DNA of 64,000 bases, taken from NCBI GenBank assembly GCA_958430865.1, contig CAUDNR010000158.1, positions 16,334 through 80,333 on the forward strand, read 5' to 3'. The notes under the pieces are model-generated. The model ran no database searches. It had not been told where the DNA came from and saw only the letters and a program-made list of their open reading frames with translations. Origin of the DNA: Entrophospora sp. SA101. Taxonomy: Eukaryota; Glomeromycota; Glomeromycetes; Entrophosporales; Entrophosporaceae. The position numbers were made by a program, and so were the translations under genes. Every line of letters starts with the position of its first letter. Position 1 is the stretch's first letter. Of the stretch, positions 23,840 to 35,485 are shown piece by piece.

Positions 23840-24219
23840 TTGGCTCGGTCTAAAGACTCCTGATACTGCGCCACGCGCTCAAATTTCAAAAAAACTTTTT
23901 CAAAAAAGGTCTTTATGTGATTTTCCTTATTGCCAAATTTAGATATGATTATATATATATAGAATATAGGCATTAGTCTAAATTTAGTAACGATGATCGA
24001 AAACTAGACTAAATTTAACAATGATCCTAGCGCTCAAATTCCTCATGAACATAGTAAAGTACATGTTTTAAAAAAGAATAGAACTCTATATACAACCAAT
24101 ATTTTTTTTGAGAAAATCTTTCTATTACATTAAAATTAAAGATCTATTCTATCAACTAATAGAGCTATTTTTTTTAAAAGGTAGGTCAGAGAATGACTTT
24201 TATACTTTTACCAAGCCAA
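23840..24219. mobile_element. MITE-like inverted-repeat element (copy 2)
   Basis: This is the same element as at 481-860, carried inside the large duplication with offset 23359. It was therefore copied with the locus and is not an independent insertion. Confidence 0.6.
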
Positions 24220-24461
24220 CTATAGTGAGGGTGAAGAAAAAAACAAAGAATTAATTTTTTTTTTGTCACTGAAAATGTCGATATTAATATTTGTGATTCA
24301 CGTTAATAAATAAGTAAATATCTGTAAAAAAATATAAATTTTTTTTTGTTTATATTCAATATGAACCTTTGAAGATTGATCGCATTTGATCATTGAGTGG
24401 CTGTATCTACTATTTAAAATGCTCACATGAAATTTTTTTTATTTCAAATTATTGAATAAAA

Positions 24462-24590
24462 ATGTCTTTAGTAAATGATTGTATTATTATTAGTGATGAT
24501 GATGAAGGTGAAGGAACAAACTTAATTTTCCAGCAAAGTCCGTTATTAATAGATCATGTAATCTACCAAATAAAAAAAACCAAAACTTGA
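24462..24590 (+). CDS. Small acidic ORF with SUMO-interaction-like motif (copy 2)
   Basis: This is the same frame as 1103-1231, carried within the large duplication. It has the same CIIISDDD core and the same possible donor after the His codon. No function is assigned. Confidence 0.3.
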   Translation: MSLVNDCIIISDDDEGEGTNLIFQQSPLLIDHVIYQIKKTKT

Positions 24591-25579
24591 TGAAACAGGA
24601 AATATAATAAACTTTATAAATTAAATGATTGATAATATTTTGTATCTACAATTAATACTTGACATTATGAATATTAAGTTTTTGAAAGTATCACGGATAT
24701 CCAAAGGTGTTACAGATATCTATTACGGATATTGGTAATACTTTCGAATATTCTCTAATAAGAGATATGAATATATGGGAGGAACACTATATATGAGAAC
24801 GTGATTTTTATTTCCGGACTTAAAAACCTTTTCCCGAACTAAATAATAGATGACTTTTCCAATCTAAAGGAGTAAACATACACAACCAATAGAATGATTG
24901 ATTGGTGAAGATTATGATTTATAATGATTTATTTTTAAAAATTAGATGATTTCGTGCTTGTTTATATGATTACGTTGTGCCGTGTGATTATTAATTATAT
25001 ACAGTTTTTTTTTTCAAAATAAAAATATGGAAAAAATCAAAACAAACAAATGCTAAAAATATTTTCAGTGAATAAAGGAATTTTTTTATCCGATACTATG
25101 AATAATGTTGATTTTTTTTGATTTTAGAGTTTGAATACAAAAACATAAAGTTGCGATTTTAAAAAATTAAAAAAAATTAAAATTAAATTAAAAAAATAAA
25201 TAATAATTAATTATTGTTATTAATATATTAGAATTAATATTATGTTTGTTTGTGTTTTTATTTTGTTTACGGATATAATAAAAATCGCATAAATAAAGAT
25301 CCAATGATTTTTAAATACTGCAAAATTCAAAATTCACATTTCATTATTTTTTCATACTAATACTTTTTTAAATTATGCATTCAATTTATTCACATTTATA
25401 ATCTCATTGCGGGTTGCATAATTATTTAAGTTGAGTTCGAATCGAGTTGAAATTAAACGATGTAGCAAATCCTCCCTGAATCTTGTCTCCCAATCCAACC
25501 CTTCCACTCATCGTCATCATAAATGTGCCGACGGACGACCTAAAAATTTATTGGGTGTCGTATAATGGATGAATGAATG

Positions 25580-25782
25580 AAAATCATGATAGTTAAAAAT
25601 AATTCCTGGTCTTGTTTCCCTTTTTCTATTTTTGGCGTTATTGTTATTGTTGTAGGTTATTAATGCATTGATTACATATTAAGGATCCCTGAAAAAAAAT
25701 AAGATATTATTAGTTAGTAGCATTACTCCTTTTCGATAATAATTGATTATTGGCAAAAAAGAATTCATATAGAATTAATTGA
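25580..25782. other. 203-base block present only in copy 2
   Basis: Copy 1 reads straight from 2220 to 2221 where copy 2 has these 203 bases. I see no terminal inverted repeats, no target duplication and no microhomology at the ends. A deletion in copy 1, or an assembly loss, is therefore as likely as an insertion. The block lies about 1.8 kb upstream of the zinc-finger start codon. Confidence 0.85.
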
Positions 25783-26002
25783 TCTGCTATTATTATTATT
25801 GCTTTGAATATCTTCTTCTTGTTGGATCAAAAAAGTCAAAACTCCCAATTTACCAACTACCTAACGTCAAAAAGTATTTGATTTGATTGGTTAACGTCAT
25901 TATCGTTACACGAATTAATTAATTAATTAATTTTTTTCTAATTGGTAAAGTGAAGTGAAGTGATTCTATTTTTTTTTTTTTGTTTATTATTATACAGACA
26001 GT

Positions 26003-26042
26003 GTATGTATGTATGTATGTATGTATGTATGTATGTATGTAT
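26003..26042. repeat. GTAT tetranucleotide microsatellite (copy 2)
   Basis: The same GTAT run as at 2441-2480, with no length change visible between copies. Confidence 0.95.
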
Positions 26043-27560
26043 GCATCAAAAGTAATATCAAAGAAATGCATATATAAAAAAAATCAAATAATAATAATAG
26101 TTTACATTTTTAATATTTTTAATTTAATTTTTTTCTCGATTACACAAGAACCAATTCTTCCATTATTTTTTACCATTTAATTTAATTTAATTTATTATTA
26201 TTGATTTTTCTTAAAATATTGTTATCATTATTATTTAGTGCCAACTTTATTTTCCTCCCTTTTTTTTTCTTAAATATCATGTTCATATATATACACATAC
26301 ACATACACATTCATTTTTTTGTTCTTTGTTTTGGCGCGAAAAAATTAAATGATTTTTTAATTTTTGATTCTGATAATTCTAAAAAAATTTTTTATTATGT
26401 TTTTTGTGTTAATTCCATATAAAGAAATTCACCAAAAAAATATTATTATTATTGTATATATATTTGATTGATTGATTAATTAATTAATTTAACTGTTGAT
26501 GTGTTATATTTTAATATTTTTGTTAATTAACCGAACTATCCAAATAAATAAACTATTAACTAATTAAGCTTTTAAATTAAATAAATAAACTATTTAATTA
26601 ACACAAATAAAACTATAGTTTCTTTTTTATTATTTAAGCTATTAATTAAAAAAACTATTATCAATTTTTAAATTAAAACTCCTACCAAGTTTAAAAAAAA
26701 ACTCCTTATATAAAAAAAGTCCCTTTAATTTTAAAAAATACAATTAAAAATTTTTTTTTTGTTACTAAAAAATTATTTATTATTTATTTATTTATTTTTA
26801 TTTATAAATACTCAAAACAAAAAAATCATTTTCATAGTACAATAAATACAAAATAATTATTTTTAATAGGTTCATATTCTTTTTATAGTATAAATCTTGA
26901 CTAAAGGTTACACGCTCACGAATATCGCCATTTTATATTTCTCATTTACAATTATAATAAATGTCATGGTTATTCTACACGTTAAATAATCGGCAACAAA
27001 ATTCATCAAAATATAAACTTTTTTTTTACAAAAAAAAAAAGAATTTTAATTACAATAATATTATCCATTTACTAATCTATATTCTATTCTAAATATAAAA
27101 AATTTTCTGTCCCTTTTTTTGGATTTGTATGCTTTGACCTTTTTTTTTGTTTTCATTTTTTTTTTCTTTCTTCTCTCTCTCTCACCAACTCTTTTTCTCA
27201 CAAAATTCTCTACTCATTACTCGTCTTTTTTCTTTTTTTCATCTTTTATTATTATTATTAAATAATATTTTTCTTCTTTCAAAGGAAATTTACTTTTTTC
27301 TCTTTTAAATATATTTATATTACACAAATATATATTTTTTATTAGGAGAAAAATTAAAATTAAAAAAAAAATTTAGAAAATTTTCTCAAGATTCACACAA
27401 TTTTTAAAATATAACGGTTACGACTACAAAAAAAATCAACCAACAAAAATTTTATCAATTAGAAAAAAATTTATAATTTAATTAGTAAAATTAACTATTT
27501 AGAAAATATATATGTCAAAGAAATATTAGAAAAAACTCATCAAAAAGTTATTTTTCAATC

Positions 27561-28945
27561 ATGCATGCTAGCTCTTTACCAAATCCTCCGATCCTTTCAC
27601 AATTTCAATATTATAGCAAACAACCAATAGATAATAATTTTCTTCATGTACCCTCAATAGTAACTTCTCCTTCCACTCATCATAGTCCTACCTCATCCGC
27701 TGATTCTTTTTCATCGTTTCAACCTGACTCTGTAAATAACAACAACAACAACAATAATAATGGTGGCAATGATAGTCCCATCTCTCAAGCAATCTCTGCT
27801 CCTGTTACTCCAACTAACAGTGTTCCTCCTCCGCCACCCTCACTTTTGTCAAATCAACCTCCTAGAAGAGTAAGAACAAATTCAAACAACAACATTAATA
27901 ATTCCATCAATAATAATAATAATAATAATAATAACAATAATAATAATAATAATTCAAAAAGTATGTCATTTTTTTTGATCTGTGATTTATTTAATTTTTT
28001 CCTGTGATATCATCAATTATTTAATTAATTTTCTTTTTTTTTTTTTTAAAAAAAAAGGCAATAGTAACTTGGCTCATATTCCTTGTAAATTCTTTAAAAG
28101 TAGTGCATGTACTGCTGGAAAAAATTGTCAATTTTTGCATAGTAAAGATCCTCCAGCTGATAACTATGTCTGCAAATTTTATTTAAAGGGGAATTGTAAA
28201 TTTGGCAATAAATGTGCTCTGTCTCACAATCAACCATTAAAAACTTCTACCAAACAAATTAACAATAACCCTAATAATAATGGTAAAAATATTAATGGAT
28301 TAAGAATTAATAATATTCCTGAGATTATTAGATCACCTGTATCTCAAGGTTACGGTAATAATAATCAACAAGAATTAAACGATTTTTCATCATCCAATTC
28401 ACCTGGAATGGTTCCGTTCTCTCGTATGCCATTAAGTCCAACTGAATATCAAAATAGTCATAGATCTCATAGCCAATTAACCGCATCTTTGAATCCATCT
28501 TCTGCCCCTCCATTGTACTCGGATGATAACTACTCACCTTCCTCTAGATCATTAAGGACCACTTCACCAACATTTATTGGCTTTAACAGTGGTAATGGCA
28601 ATGACAATAACCATTTAAGTGCTCCGATTAATATTAATTTTCAACAACGTAGATCTTTGCCTGATATTTCGCAACCAAGTCATCTAGATCCATTTAGCAC
28701 CTCACCCTACCAATCTAATGTTAGAACAAAAGGATCCTTTTTACCCTTCTCCTCTTACTCTGAAAGTGGCATACTTTCGCCAACTTCTTCTTCTTTCCAA
28801 CAACTTCACAGTATTCCAGAAGATCGTCATGTTCATAATAATAATAGTTTCACTAGCAGTTATCTTGACCACAATAATAATAATAATACTTCCCTTTCTC
28901 AAAATATTCGTCAACAACAACAACTACAACTTATGACCAATTATC

Positions 28946-29009
<64 letters not shown>

Positions 29010-30318
29010 TCAACAACAACATCAACATCATCATTCTTCTTCTTATCATCATCTTCAAGAATCGTCACCATTAATTGATGATGTTGATTACGAAGAATTC
29101 ATCCCTTCCTCGCTAAACGATTTACTAACCCCAGATGAACGTAAACGAAGACGTAGTAGACAGGAAGAAACTTTGGAAATAATTAGTTCTAGAAGATTGT
29201 TCTCGAATTCTTCTTCTTTACATCCTTCTGACGTTCAATATGCTTACAACTCTCATCACGCAGTGGACCCATCACATATTCATCATTCAACTGTACGTTC
29301 TTTACCATACGGCTTTGTTGATGGTCCAGCTTCTTCTAATTATTCTTCTGCTTCGATAACTCATGATGATATTCAACGTTTACCTAATAGCATTAATAAC
29401 ATTAACATTAATAATAATATTAATGAATGGAGTGATCGTCAACCTTTAAGTCCTTTAAGCCCTTATCATCAACAACAGCTGCAACTGCAACAGATGCAGC
29501 AATTACAATTACAACAACAACAGCAACAACACCCCCATTATCATCAATTACCCTCTCCGTCATCATCGTCATCAGCAAATGGTTTTATGAATTTTAGCAG
29601 TCCTATCAACATCCCTTCACCACATGAAAATCATTCGACAAGCACAAACTCATCATCATTGTTTAGCGATTTTCGTGTAATAAGCAGACCAATTAGTATT
29701 AATGCCAACGTCACTAATGATGATAGTATTATTAATGGTGACAGTGGTGGTGTTGATGGTCTTATCACCAATACTGTTGACAATATTAAAAATAGTAATA
29801 ATATTACTACTGCTACCAATCCAGCTATTAGTAATCTTAACAGTGCTAATAATACCAATAATAACAGAGTTCGTTCATTTACGCCTGATCCATTTAGTCC
29901 TTTTGCACAAGATGAAGAACCTTTCTTTTCCATGGAAGTTGAAAAAAATGAACAACAAAATAATAATAATAACAATAATACTAAACAAGCTGCTACTGCT
30001 ACTGCTAATGATAATAATAAAGAAACTACGATCGCATCATCTTCTACGCCATCATCACCAACATCGCCTATTACTACCACTACGTCTTCACCTTCTTCCT
30101 CTTCTTCCACCTCTTCAGCCTCAAATAACGATACACCAAAAACTCCACTTTCTTATTCTGCTATTGCAAAATCAGGTTTAAAAGATCCCGTTAATAGTAC
30201 TACTACTAGTAACAATAACACATCCACAACTTCTTCAACAACTTCGCCAACAACAACATCATCGTCGTCTAATTCTGGGCTTGGTATAGATTCTAGACGT
30301 TTTGAGTCAGTTTGCTAA
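27561..30318 (+). CDS. Two-finger CCCH zinc-finger protein, Cps3/Lee1-like (copy 2)
   Basis: This is the second copy of the gene at 3999-6756, with exons proposed at 27561-27960 and 28058-30318. The predicted protein is identical over its whole 886 residues. Even the poly-Asn and poly-Gln codon runs, which normally change length fast, are the same. That argues for an extremely recent copy or for two assembled versions of one locus. The promoter differs from copy 1 by the 203-base block at 25580-25782, so expression of the two copies could differ if both are real. Confidence 0.85.
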
Positions 30319-30407
30319 TATTTAATAATATAGTTTTTATAATAATATATATAATATAATATAAATATTAATCAACACATACATACGTATATACTTTTTT
30401 TTTCCCT

Positions 30408-30471
30408 AGTATTTTTAGTATTTTTAGTATTTTTAGTATTTTTAGTATTTTTAGTATTTTTAGTATTTTTA
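30408..30471. repeat. 9-base minisatellite in the 3' region (copy 2)
   Basis: The same AGTATTTTT array as at 6846-6909, with the same number of units. It is followed by the same (TA)n and poly-T runs. Confidence 0.9.
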
Positions 30472-31177
30472 TTTAGTATTTTTATTTTTTTTTATTTTAT
30501 CCTTTTAAAAAAAAAGAAAATTAATCTTTTAATTTACAATTAGTTAATGAAAGATTTTTTTCAATGTAATATAATATCTTTTTCTTTTTTTGAATTAATT
30601 AATTAATATATTTTTTGTTATAATTATTCTTTTTTTACTTATATATATATATATATATATATAATTTGTTTGTTTTATTATTTTTTTTTTTATAAATATA
30701 CATATATATATATATATACTCTTTTTGTTTATAAAAATAAATAAAATAAAATTAAATAATAAATTACATTTTTTTTTTTTTTTTTTTTTTGCATTGCATG
30801 TAAAATGCTTACGTGAAGAAATATTAATAATGGTTCGATGAATAAATTATTATTTGTACATGTTGCTATCAATGTTTTATTCTCATATGATTTTACCATT
30901 TGTGTTCATTATAGAAAGTAAATTGTTGTTAATAAACAACAAATATGTGAATTATCCCAATCTCAACCAATATCGAATAATTTCTTTTTATATTTTATAT
31001 AATATTTTTGAGTTTAAAAAATTTATTGCGATGACAACTTGTTACTAAAAAATTAGTAAAAAAAGAATATATCGTCATCACTATGGATTATAATCACGGT
31101 CAATTGAATTGATAATCATATCTTTCCACTTCGAAACTTCCTGACTCTAAAAGTTCGTTTATTCTAATAATTACAGC

Positions 31178-31537
31178 GTGAGCAATATATGGGAACCCTG
31201 CTTGTCGGTGTGTCATTTAGCAAAAAGAAACGAAAGAAATTCGATATTAAAGGATTCAAAACACAAAGAGATTAAATTTAAACAGGAAATCTGTGTATAT
31301 ATGCACACAATCGGCCAATTCTTCAGACTTTTGGAATATGAAGATTGTGTTTTTATTATCGATATCTGTTCCGCCATTAATAGTGATGTGACTTATGACA
31401 CTGCCTCTGCGATGTTATTTCATCCTTTGTTTGCAGTGCTAAAAACCGAATCGTTCTGCTGTATGATTAGGGCAGGACCATCAGTCTTCTTCATTTTAAG
31501 AGCCTCGAGAACCAGATCAACTGTCTTCATTTTGTAA
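31178..31537 (+). CDS. Hypothetical ORF (copy 2), weak
   Basis: This is identical to the frame at 7618-7977 and carried by the large duplication. The same doubts on start codon and strand apply. Confidence 0.25.
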   Translation: MSNIWEPCLSVCHLAKRNERNSILKDSKHKEIKFKQEICVYMHTIGQFFRLLEYEDCVFIIDICSAINSDVTYDTASAMLFHPLFAVLKTESFCCMIRAGPSVFFILRASRTRSTVFIL

Positions 31538-31895
31538 AATTGTTGTAAACTAATCTAAACATATACATTGGCGATGGTGGTGGTGATTAGCCTTCAAACG
31601 TTTATACACACACGTATGAAAATATTAGTCACCATCATAGTTTTTGAAAGTTTTGGAAAGAAAAAAAAATGATTGATTCACCAGATTTATGCATTTGCAT
31701 AATTCGTAATTTGATTTGGTATAGTCACACCACTTATTATACGGGGTAAGATTTCAGGGATCAATATTTAGTCATTTGTAATGTGATCATAATTAACAGT
31801 TTTTATAATATCCCATTTGTTATCTTAAGTGATATATAGAACTATCCCTACACCAAAATAATAATATGAAGTTGATTTATATCAGATCTATTACA

Positions 31896-32072
31896 ATGGA
31901 ACCCAAGAATTATAGTACTATCAGAAGTATTCTAAAGAGGAACAAGGGAAAAGATTGCTCCTTAGATTTTCAAAATAAATGATACTTGAAGCTTATCTAA
32001 GAAAAGAAAATATTACCTATGAAATTTACCAAGAAGAAAGAAAAATAATAAATGTTGGAAAAAGAAAGTATC
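31896..32072 (+). pseudogene. Short MEPKNYSTIRS ORF, broken (copy 2)
   Basis: This has the same sequence as 8336-8512, since this part of the element lies inside the near-identical duplication. It carries the same frameshift and stop pattern, so the damage predates the duplication. Confidence 0.4.
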
Positions 32073-32121
32073 ATAGATGATTAATTTTTTCTTCTAAACT
32101 CTTTATCTTATCTAATAGCCC

Positions 32122-33398
32122 CTATTTTTGCTTTTTACTTCACTCTTCTGATTTTTCCTGAAATTTGGCTACTTCTTCTCTTTCAATTTTTAATTCTTCT
32201 TTGGTAATTGATAACTCTTTTTCTAGTTCCCTAGTTTTATTTTCTAGGCGAAAACTGAAAGCTTGTGAAAGTAGTTCTTTGTCAGAAAGTGGTTTAGTTG
32301 ATTTAGCTTTTAAATGACTACAAAAACATCTGTTTCTATTCCTTTTTAACCTACCACATTTCTCACATCATGGAAGAGTATTATTATCATAATCTTTTTT
32401 ACATTCACCACAGATAAAGACAATGTCAGAATAACCATCAGGAGTATTACGAGCCACCATTTGATGAGTAGCAGGAGCAGTATCAAAATTAAGGAGAGTT
32501 GGGTCATCAAAATCTAGAAAGCAGAAGTTACACTCTTGTTCATCTCCCTGGGCTATTTCCAGAATTCTATATTCTAATCTCATATTGGCTTACTTGTTCT
32601 TTTGAACAATAAAAGTCTGGAACTTCTCTTTAGTTTTTTCTTTTACCTTATTTACTAATTTTTTGAGTTTGCATAATCTATTTTCTTTTTGTTTCTTTGG
32701 TAAAAATGGTAATTCTTTAGTTGCTAAATAATCTTTTCGGTTTATTTCCTGATTTTTAGCAGCTAAATTATTCTCTAATAAATCTATTCGGTCTTGAAGT
32801 TTACCCATTGCAGCATCTTGCTTCAACAAAGTTTCAAACATTTGTCATTTTCTCCATTCCATGGCTTTATTTAGTGCTTTTTCAGCCTCTTCTCGCTCCA
32901 TTCATACTTCATCATCTAACTCTTCTACTCTTGTTTCCAATTCCTCCTTTTTTGCTTCCAACTCTGCTATCTTCTCTTCATAATCTCTCTTTTGTTGATC
33001 AATTGATTATTTAAATTGCTTATTCTAGAATAGCTTCCAGCATAACTATCACCTAATTCATTTGAACTTTCAATAAATCCCTCTAACATTTCTTCAATAG
33101 TAATGTTATCAAATCAAATTCTTTTGCAATTTTTGGCTCATTCTCTGGTCTCATTAGGATCTACTGCCATTCTAAGTTTATCTTCATCCATCCATTTTTT
33201 GTTTAATTTTTTGTACCATCATGTTCCCCTAGGAGCATACATGCCAACCTCACCATTTTCATCAATAGACTGACCAGTGACATGTCAGATTTTTAGTTTA
33301 AGATTTTCTTCTTTATCTGCTAATTGCTTCTTTAAATTTTCATTTTCTTCTATCAGTTTTTTATTATTTTCTTGGAGTTCACTTATAATGTTTGTCAT
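32122..33398 (-). pseudogene. Coiled-coil protein with Cys-pair C-terminus, TGA-interrupted (copy 2)
   Basis: This is the better preserved copy, from ATG at 33398 to TAG at 32122, about 425 codons. In-frame TGA codons lie at 33285, 33219, 33138, 33114, 32902, 32845, 32368 and 32140 (lowest base of each). Reading them as Trp gives motifs such as KIWHVTGQ, RGTWWYKK, REWAKNC and LPWCEKCGR. Only one TAA interrupts the frame (32590, where copy 1 keeps CAA), and one base is missing near 32998. Heptad-rich regions flank the Cys-pair block (CNFC, CGEC, CEKC, CFC). Trp in ordinary TGG also occurs (MEWRK, KKWMDE). A mixed TGG/TGA pattern is what a translation-table-4 gene in AT-rich DNA looks like. The function is unknown; a structural or nucleic-acid-binding protein is possible. 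Confidence 0.6.
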
Positions 33399-33582
33399 GA
33401 CTTTCTTTTTATTACCTTTTTTTTTTGTTTATTTTTTTAATATAATTAAGTTATATAAATCATTTTAGTACTTTTTTACTTTAAAGGTGGAAAAAGCTAA
33501 CAATATTTGTCAAAAGTTTATTAAACTTAATGACAGTAAAGGCAAATTAATTAGTGATGGAGGTGATTTTATTCTGAATATT

Positions 33583-34290
33583 TTATTTGTTACCAATATA
33601 GAATGGTCTTGGACAAGTAATATCTTTGTATTCATCTTTTACAAATGGGCGAATATTCTGGTAAAGATATTCTTGTCTTTTGTAATCCAAAGGAGGTGGT
33701 GTTAACACTAAAATAAATAAAGCTCTAATTTCTTCAAAAATATCTGCTTTCTTGGTTTTCAATAAATTGAATACAGCAAAAGGTCCATTAGCAACTTCTT
33801 GAACTTTGACCATGCCAAGATTAGTTGCTTCAAAAAGAAAATGTTGATATTTCTGTATATTTGGCAATTTCTTAAAATAAATTCCAAAAATAGATTTGAT
33901 ATCCAAATATTGAAAACCTTTTCCACCTTCATAACATTGAACTTTATTCAATCCTGCTGGACTAGACTTTTTTACTACCTCAACCACATGATCCAGACAA
34001 TCTACTCTGGTTCTTCTGTAGAGTTTTTTTATTAAACCAAAGCTACCATCACATTTGAATTTGGTATGTCCTGGAATCATGAAATTCAATCCAATACTTT
34101 TATAATGACCACAAATTACTAGATACAAATAAAATCAAATAGTCACATTATTTTTATTTTGCCCACCAGCATTATCACAAGTGATCTTTTCACCTTTATT
34201 CAATTTCTTAATTCCATCAAAAATCATGCTAAGAGCACTGGGTCCTTTTCCTACAATTTCATCTTCATTAAGAACATAATTAACCAGATT
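33583..34290 (-). pseudogene. Transposase-like protein (DUF7869-type), 5'-truncated (copy 2)
   Basis: The frame ends in TAA at 33583 and is open upstream to about 34290 if the TGA at 34135-34137 is read through. It holds CDNAGGQNKNN, IPGHTKFKCDGSFG and the basic RRTRVDCLDH block, and ends CPRPFYIGNK. The TGA lies in NVTI-TGA-FYLYLV, where copy 1 has a normal Trp codon. The N-terminal part seen here (EDEIVGKGPSALSMIFDGI) is absent from copy 1, which is cut by a repeat. The gene lies 184 bases upstream of, and on the same strand as, the coiled-coil gene, which suggests joint mobilisation or joint transcription. Confidence 0.6.
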
Positions 34291-34655
34291 GAATTATGGA
34301 AATCAATTGGATTATTCAATATGTTCTCTGGTAGTCAGCTCTTTTTATTAGAAAATGTAAAATCAAAAGAAGTTATCAATGATTTAATGAATTTCAAAAT
34401 TGGTTTACACCAATGGTGTTCAAATACTTTTGAGAAACTTCAACAAACATATACAATACACACCAACAGTAAAGAACTTACAATGTCGGTTTTAAATTAT
34501 TTGCATGATAAAAAGTCAAGTTTGTTTGAACTTTACAATTTACTATATAAATTTAAAATTATTGAAAAGAATGTTATAAATTTGAATGAAAATAATTTTA
34601 TAAAAACAAGAGCTTGGAGGTGAATATTAAATGCATCAGGATGTAAAAAATAATG
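34288..34655 (+). pseudogene. Unrecognised gene fragment right of the TGA-rich element
   Basis: From about 34288 the plus strand is open and reads LWKSIGLFNMFSGSQLFLLE, then LHQWCSNTFEKLQQTYTI, ending KTRAWR with TGA at 34621. Reading through that TGA gives eight more codons before TAA. The frame's 5' part (34159-34287) is only the antisense of the transposase-like gene, so the true start is lost at the junction. I do not recognise the family. It may be a host gene interrupted by the element. Confidence 0.4.
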
Positions 34656-34889
34656 ATTGACAACAATAAGGGGTATTGGTCCAAAGCCAATGACACCACA
34701 GCTGACTTAGAAATATTACAGCTTTTTTCTGAAATCAATTCAGAATCAGAAAAGTTAGTAGAACTAAAATCGGAATTAAATAAGAATCAGGAACTAGATT
34801 CACAAGTAAAAACCTTTTGGTCATGTTTTGATGATTCAATTAATAATAATATTAGAGGAATGAAGGTCAGCGAAAGATCTTATCAATAA
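34653..34889 (+). CDS. Hypothetical coiled-coil-like small protein
   Basis: A 78-residue frame from ATG at 34653, reading MIDNNKGYWSKANDTTADLE and then a Glu/Leu/Lys/Asn-rich helix (KLVELKSELNKNQELDSQV). It overlaps the end of the preceding fragment. No family is recognised. It could be the next exon or part of the same broken gene. Confidence 0.3.
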   Translation: MIDNNKGYWSKANDTTADLEILQLFSEINSESEKLVELKSELNKNQELDSQVKTFWSCFDDSINNNIRGMKVSERSYQ

Positions 34890-35485
34890 TTGCAGAAGAT
34901 TTTACATATGCAAAATTAAAATAACAGCTCAATGTTAGCAATAATTTAATAAGTTCATTTTCCAAAACGTTTCGGGAAGCCAAAAGAGTTTCTGGTCACA
35001 ACATTGTTGTCTTGTAAAAGATAAATTGTTTTTCCAAAAAAAAAAATTCAATTGCATCATCTTTGTACAACCAATGTGCGCATAAATAAAATTTTTCTTG
35101 TGTATGTTGATCAATTAATTTTCTTTTTTCTTTTTTAGAATGTCACCATGTCAGGAAAGAAAACAAAAAGAAACAAATAGAGACATAAGAAATGAGTGAG
35201 TGTTTATCATTAAATGGTGGTGGTTATCACCACTTGTCATCACTCTAGTTATTTTATTTAAATGTATCTTACATATATATAATCTTTCCAAATTGTACAG
35301 ATCTGGGAAAGAGGACATCAATGTGTAGATGAAGTGATTGGTTCGGTAAGTAAACAAGTAAATCACATTTTTTTGAATATGTTGGTCTTTTTGTTATGGA
35401 ATAAAGAATTCAGCACAAGGAAATTATATTCTCTTCAAATGACAAATTGATTATTCCATTCTAACAAACTTGGATTTTAATAAAC

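Larger units (their letters stand above)
24591..27560. other. Upstream non-coding region of zinc-finger gene, copy 2
   Basis: This matches the upstream region of copy 1 apart from the additional block at 25580-25782. It holds the same GTAT microsatellite (26003-26042) and the same pyrimidine-rich stretch near 27160-27200. No gene is visible. Confidence 0.6.
23360..32229. repeat. Large segmental duplication, copy 2 (partner 1-8669)
   Basis: This is a direct copy of positions 1-8669 with offset 23359, then 23562 after the 203-base block at 25580-25782, then 23560 after the poly-T run. The sequence directly left of 23360 belongs to a small inverted-repeat element (about 22948-23327), so the junction lies next to a MITE-like sequence. 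Identity drops abruptly after 32229, where SNPs and small indels begin. Confidence 0.95.
31746..34290. mobile_element. TGA-rich coding element, copy 2
   Basis: This has the same organisation as 8186-10674 but is better preserved: a short plus-strand ORF near 31896, a minus-strand coiled-coil gene (32122-33398) and a minus-strand transposase-like gene (33583-34290). Up to 32229 it is identical to copy 1. Beyond that it differs by many substitutions and indels. Minus-strand similarity to the transposase family stops near 34290, where plus-strand open frames of another kind begin. Nine in-frame TGA codons are seen, against one in-frame TAA and one frameshift. Confidence 0.6.

Noticed and set aside
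33399..33425. AAAAGG upstream of the coiled-coil gene start in copy 2 as a bacterial ribosome-binding site
   Set aside because: The spacing to ATG (about 16 bases) is too long and the motif is absent in copy 1, so it is not evidence for bacterial origin.
33799..34035. Plus-strand frames at 33487-33705 and 33799-34035
   Set aside because: Antisense or adjacent readings of the transposase-like gene; the minus strand carries the conserved CDNAGGQNKNN and GHTKF motifs.
31746..34290. RIP-type mutation as the cause of the TGA codons
   Set aside because: CpA-to-TpA change on the strand opposite TGG yields TAG; the frames show TGA and hardly any TAG or TAA.
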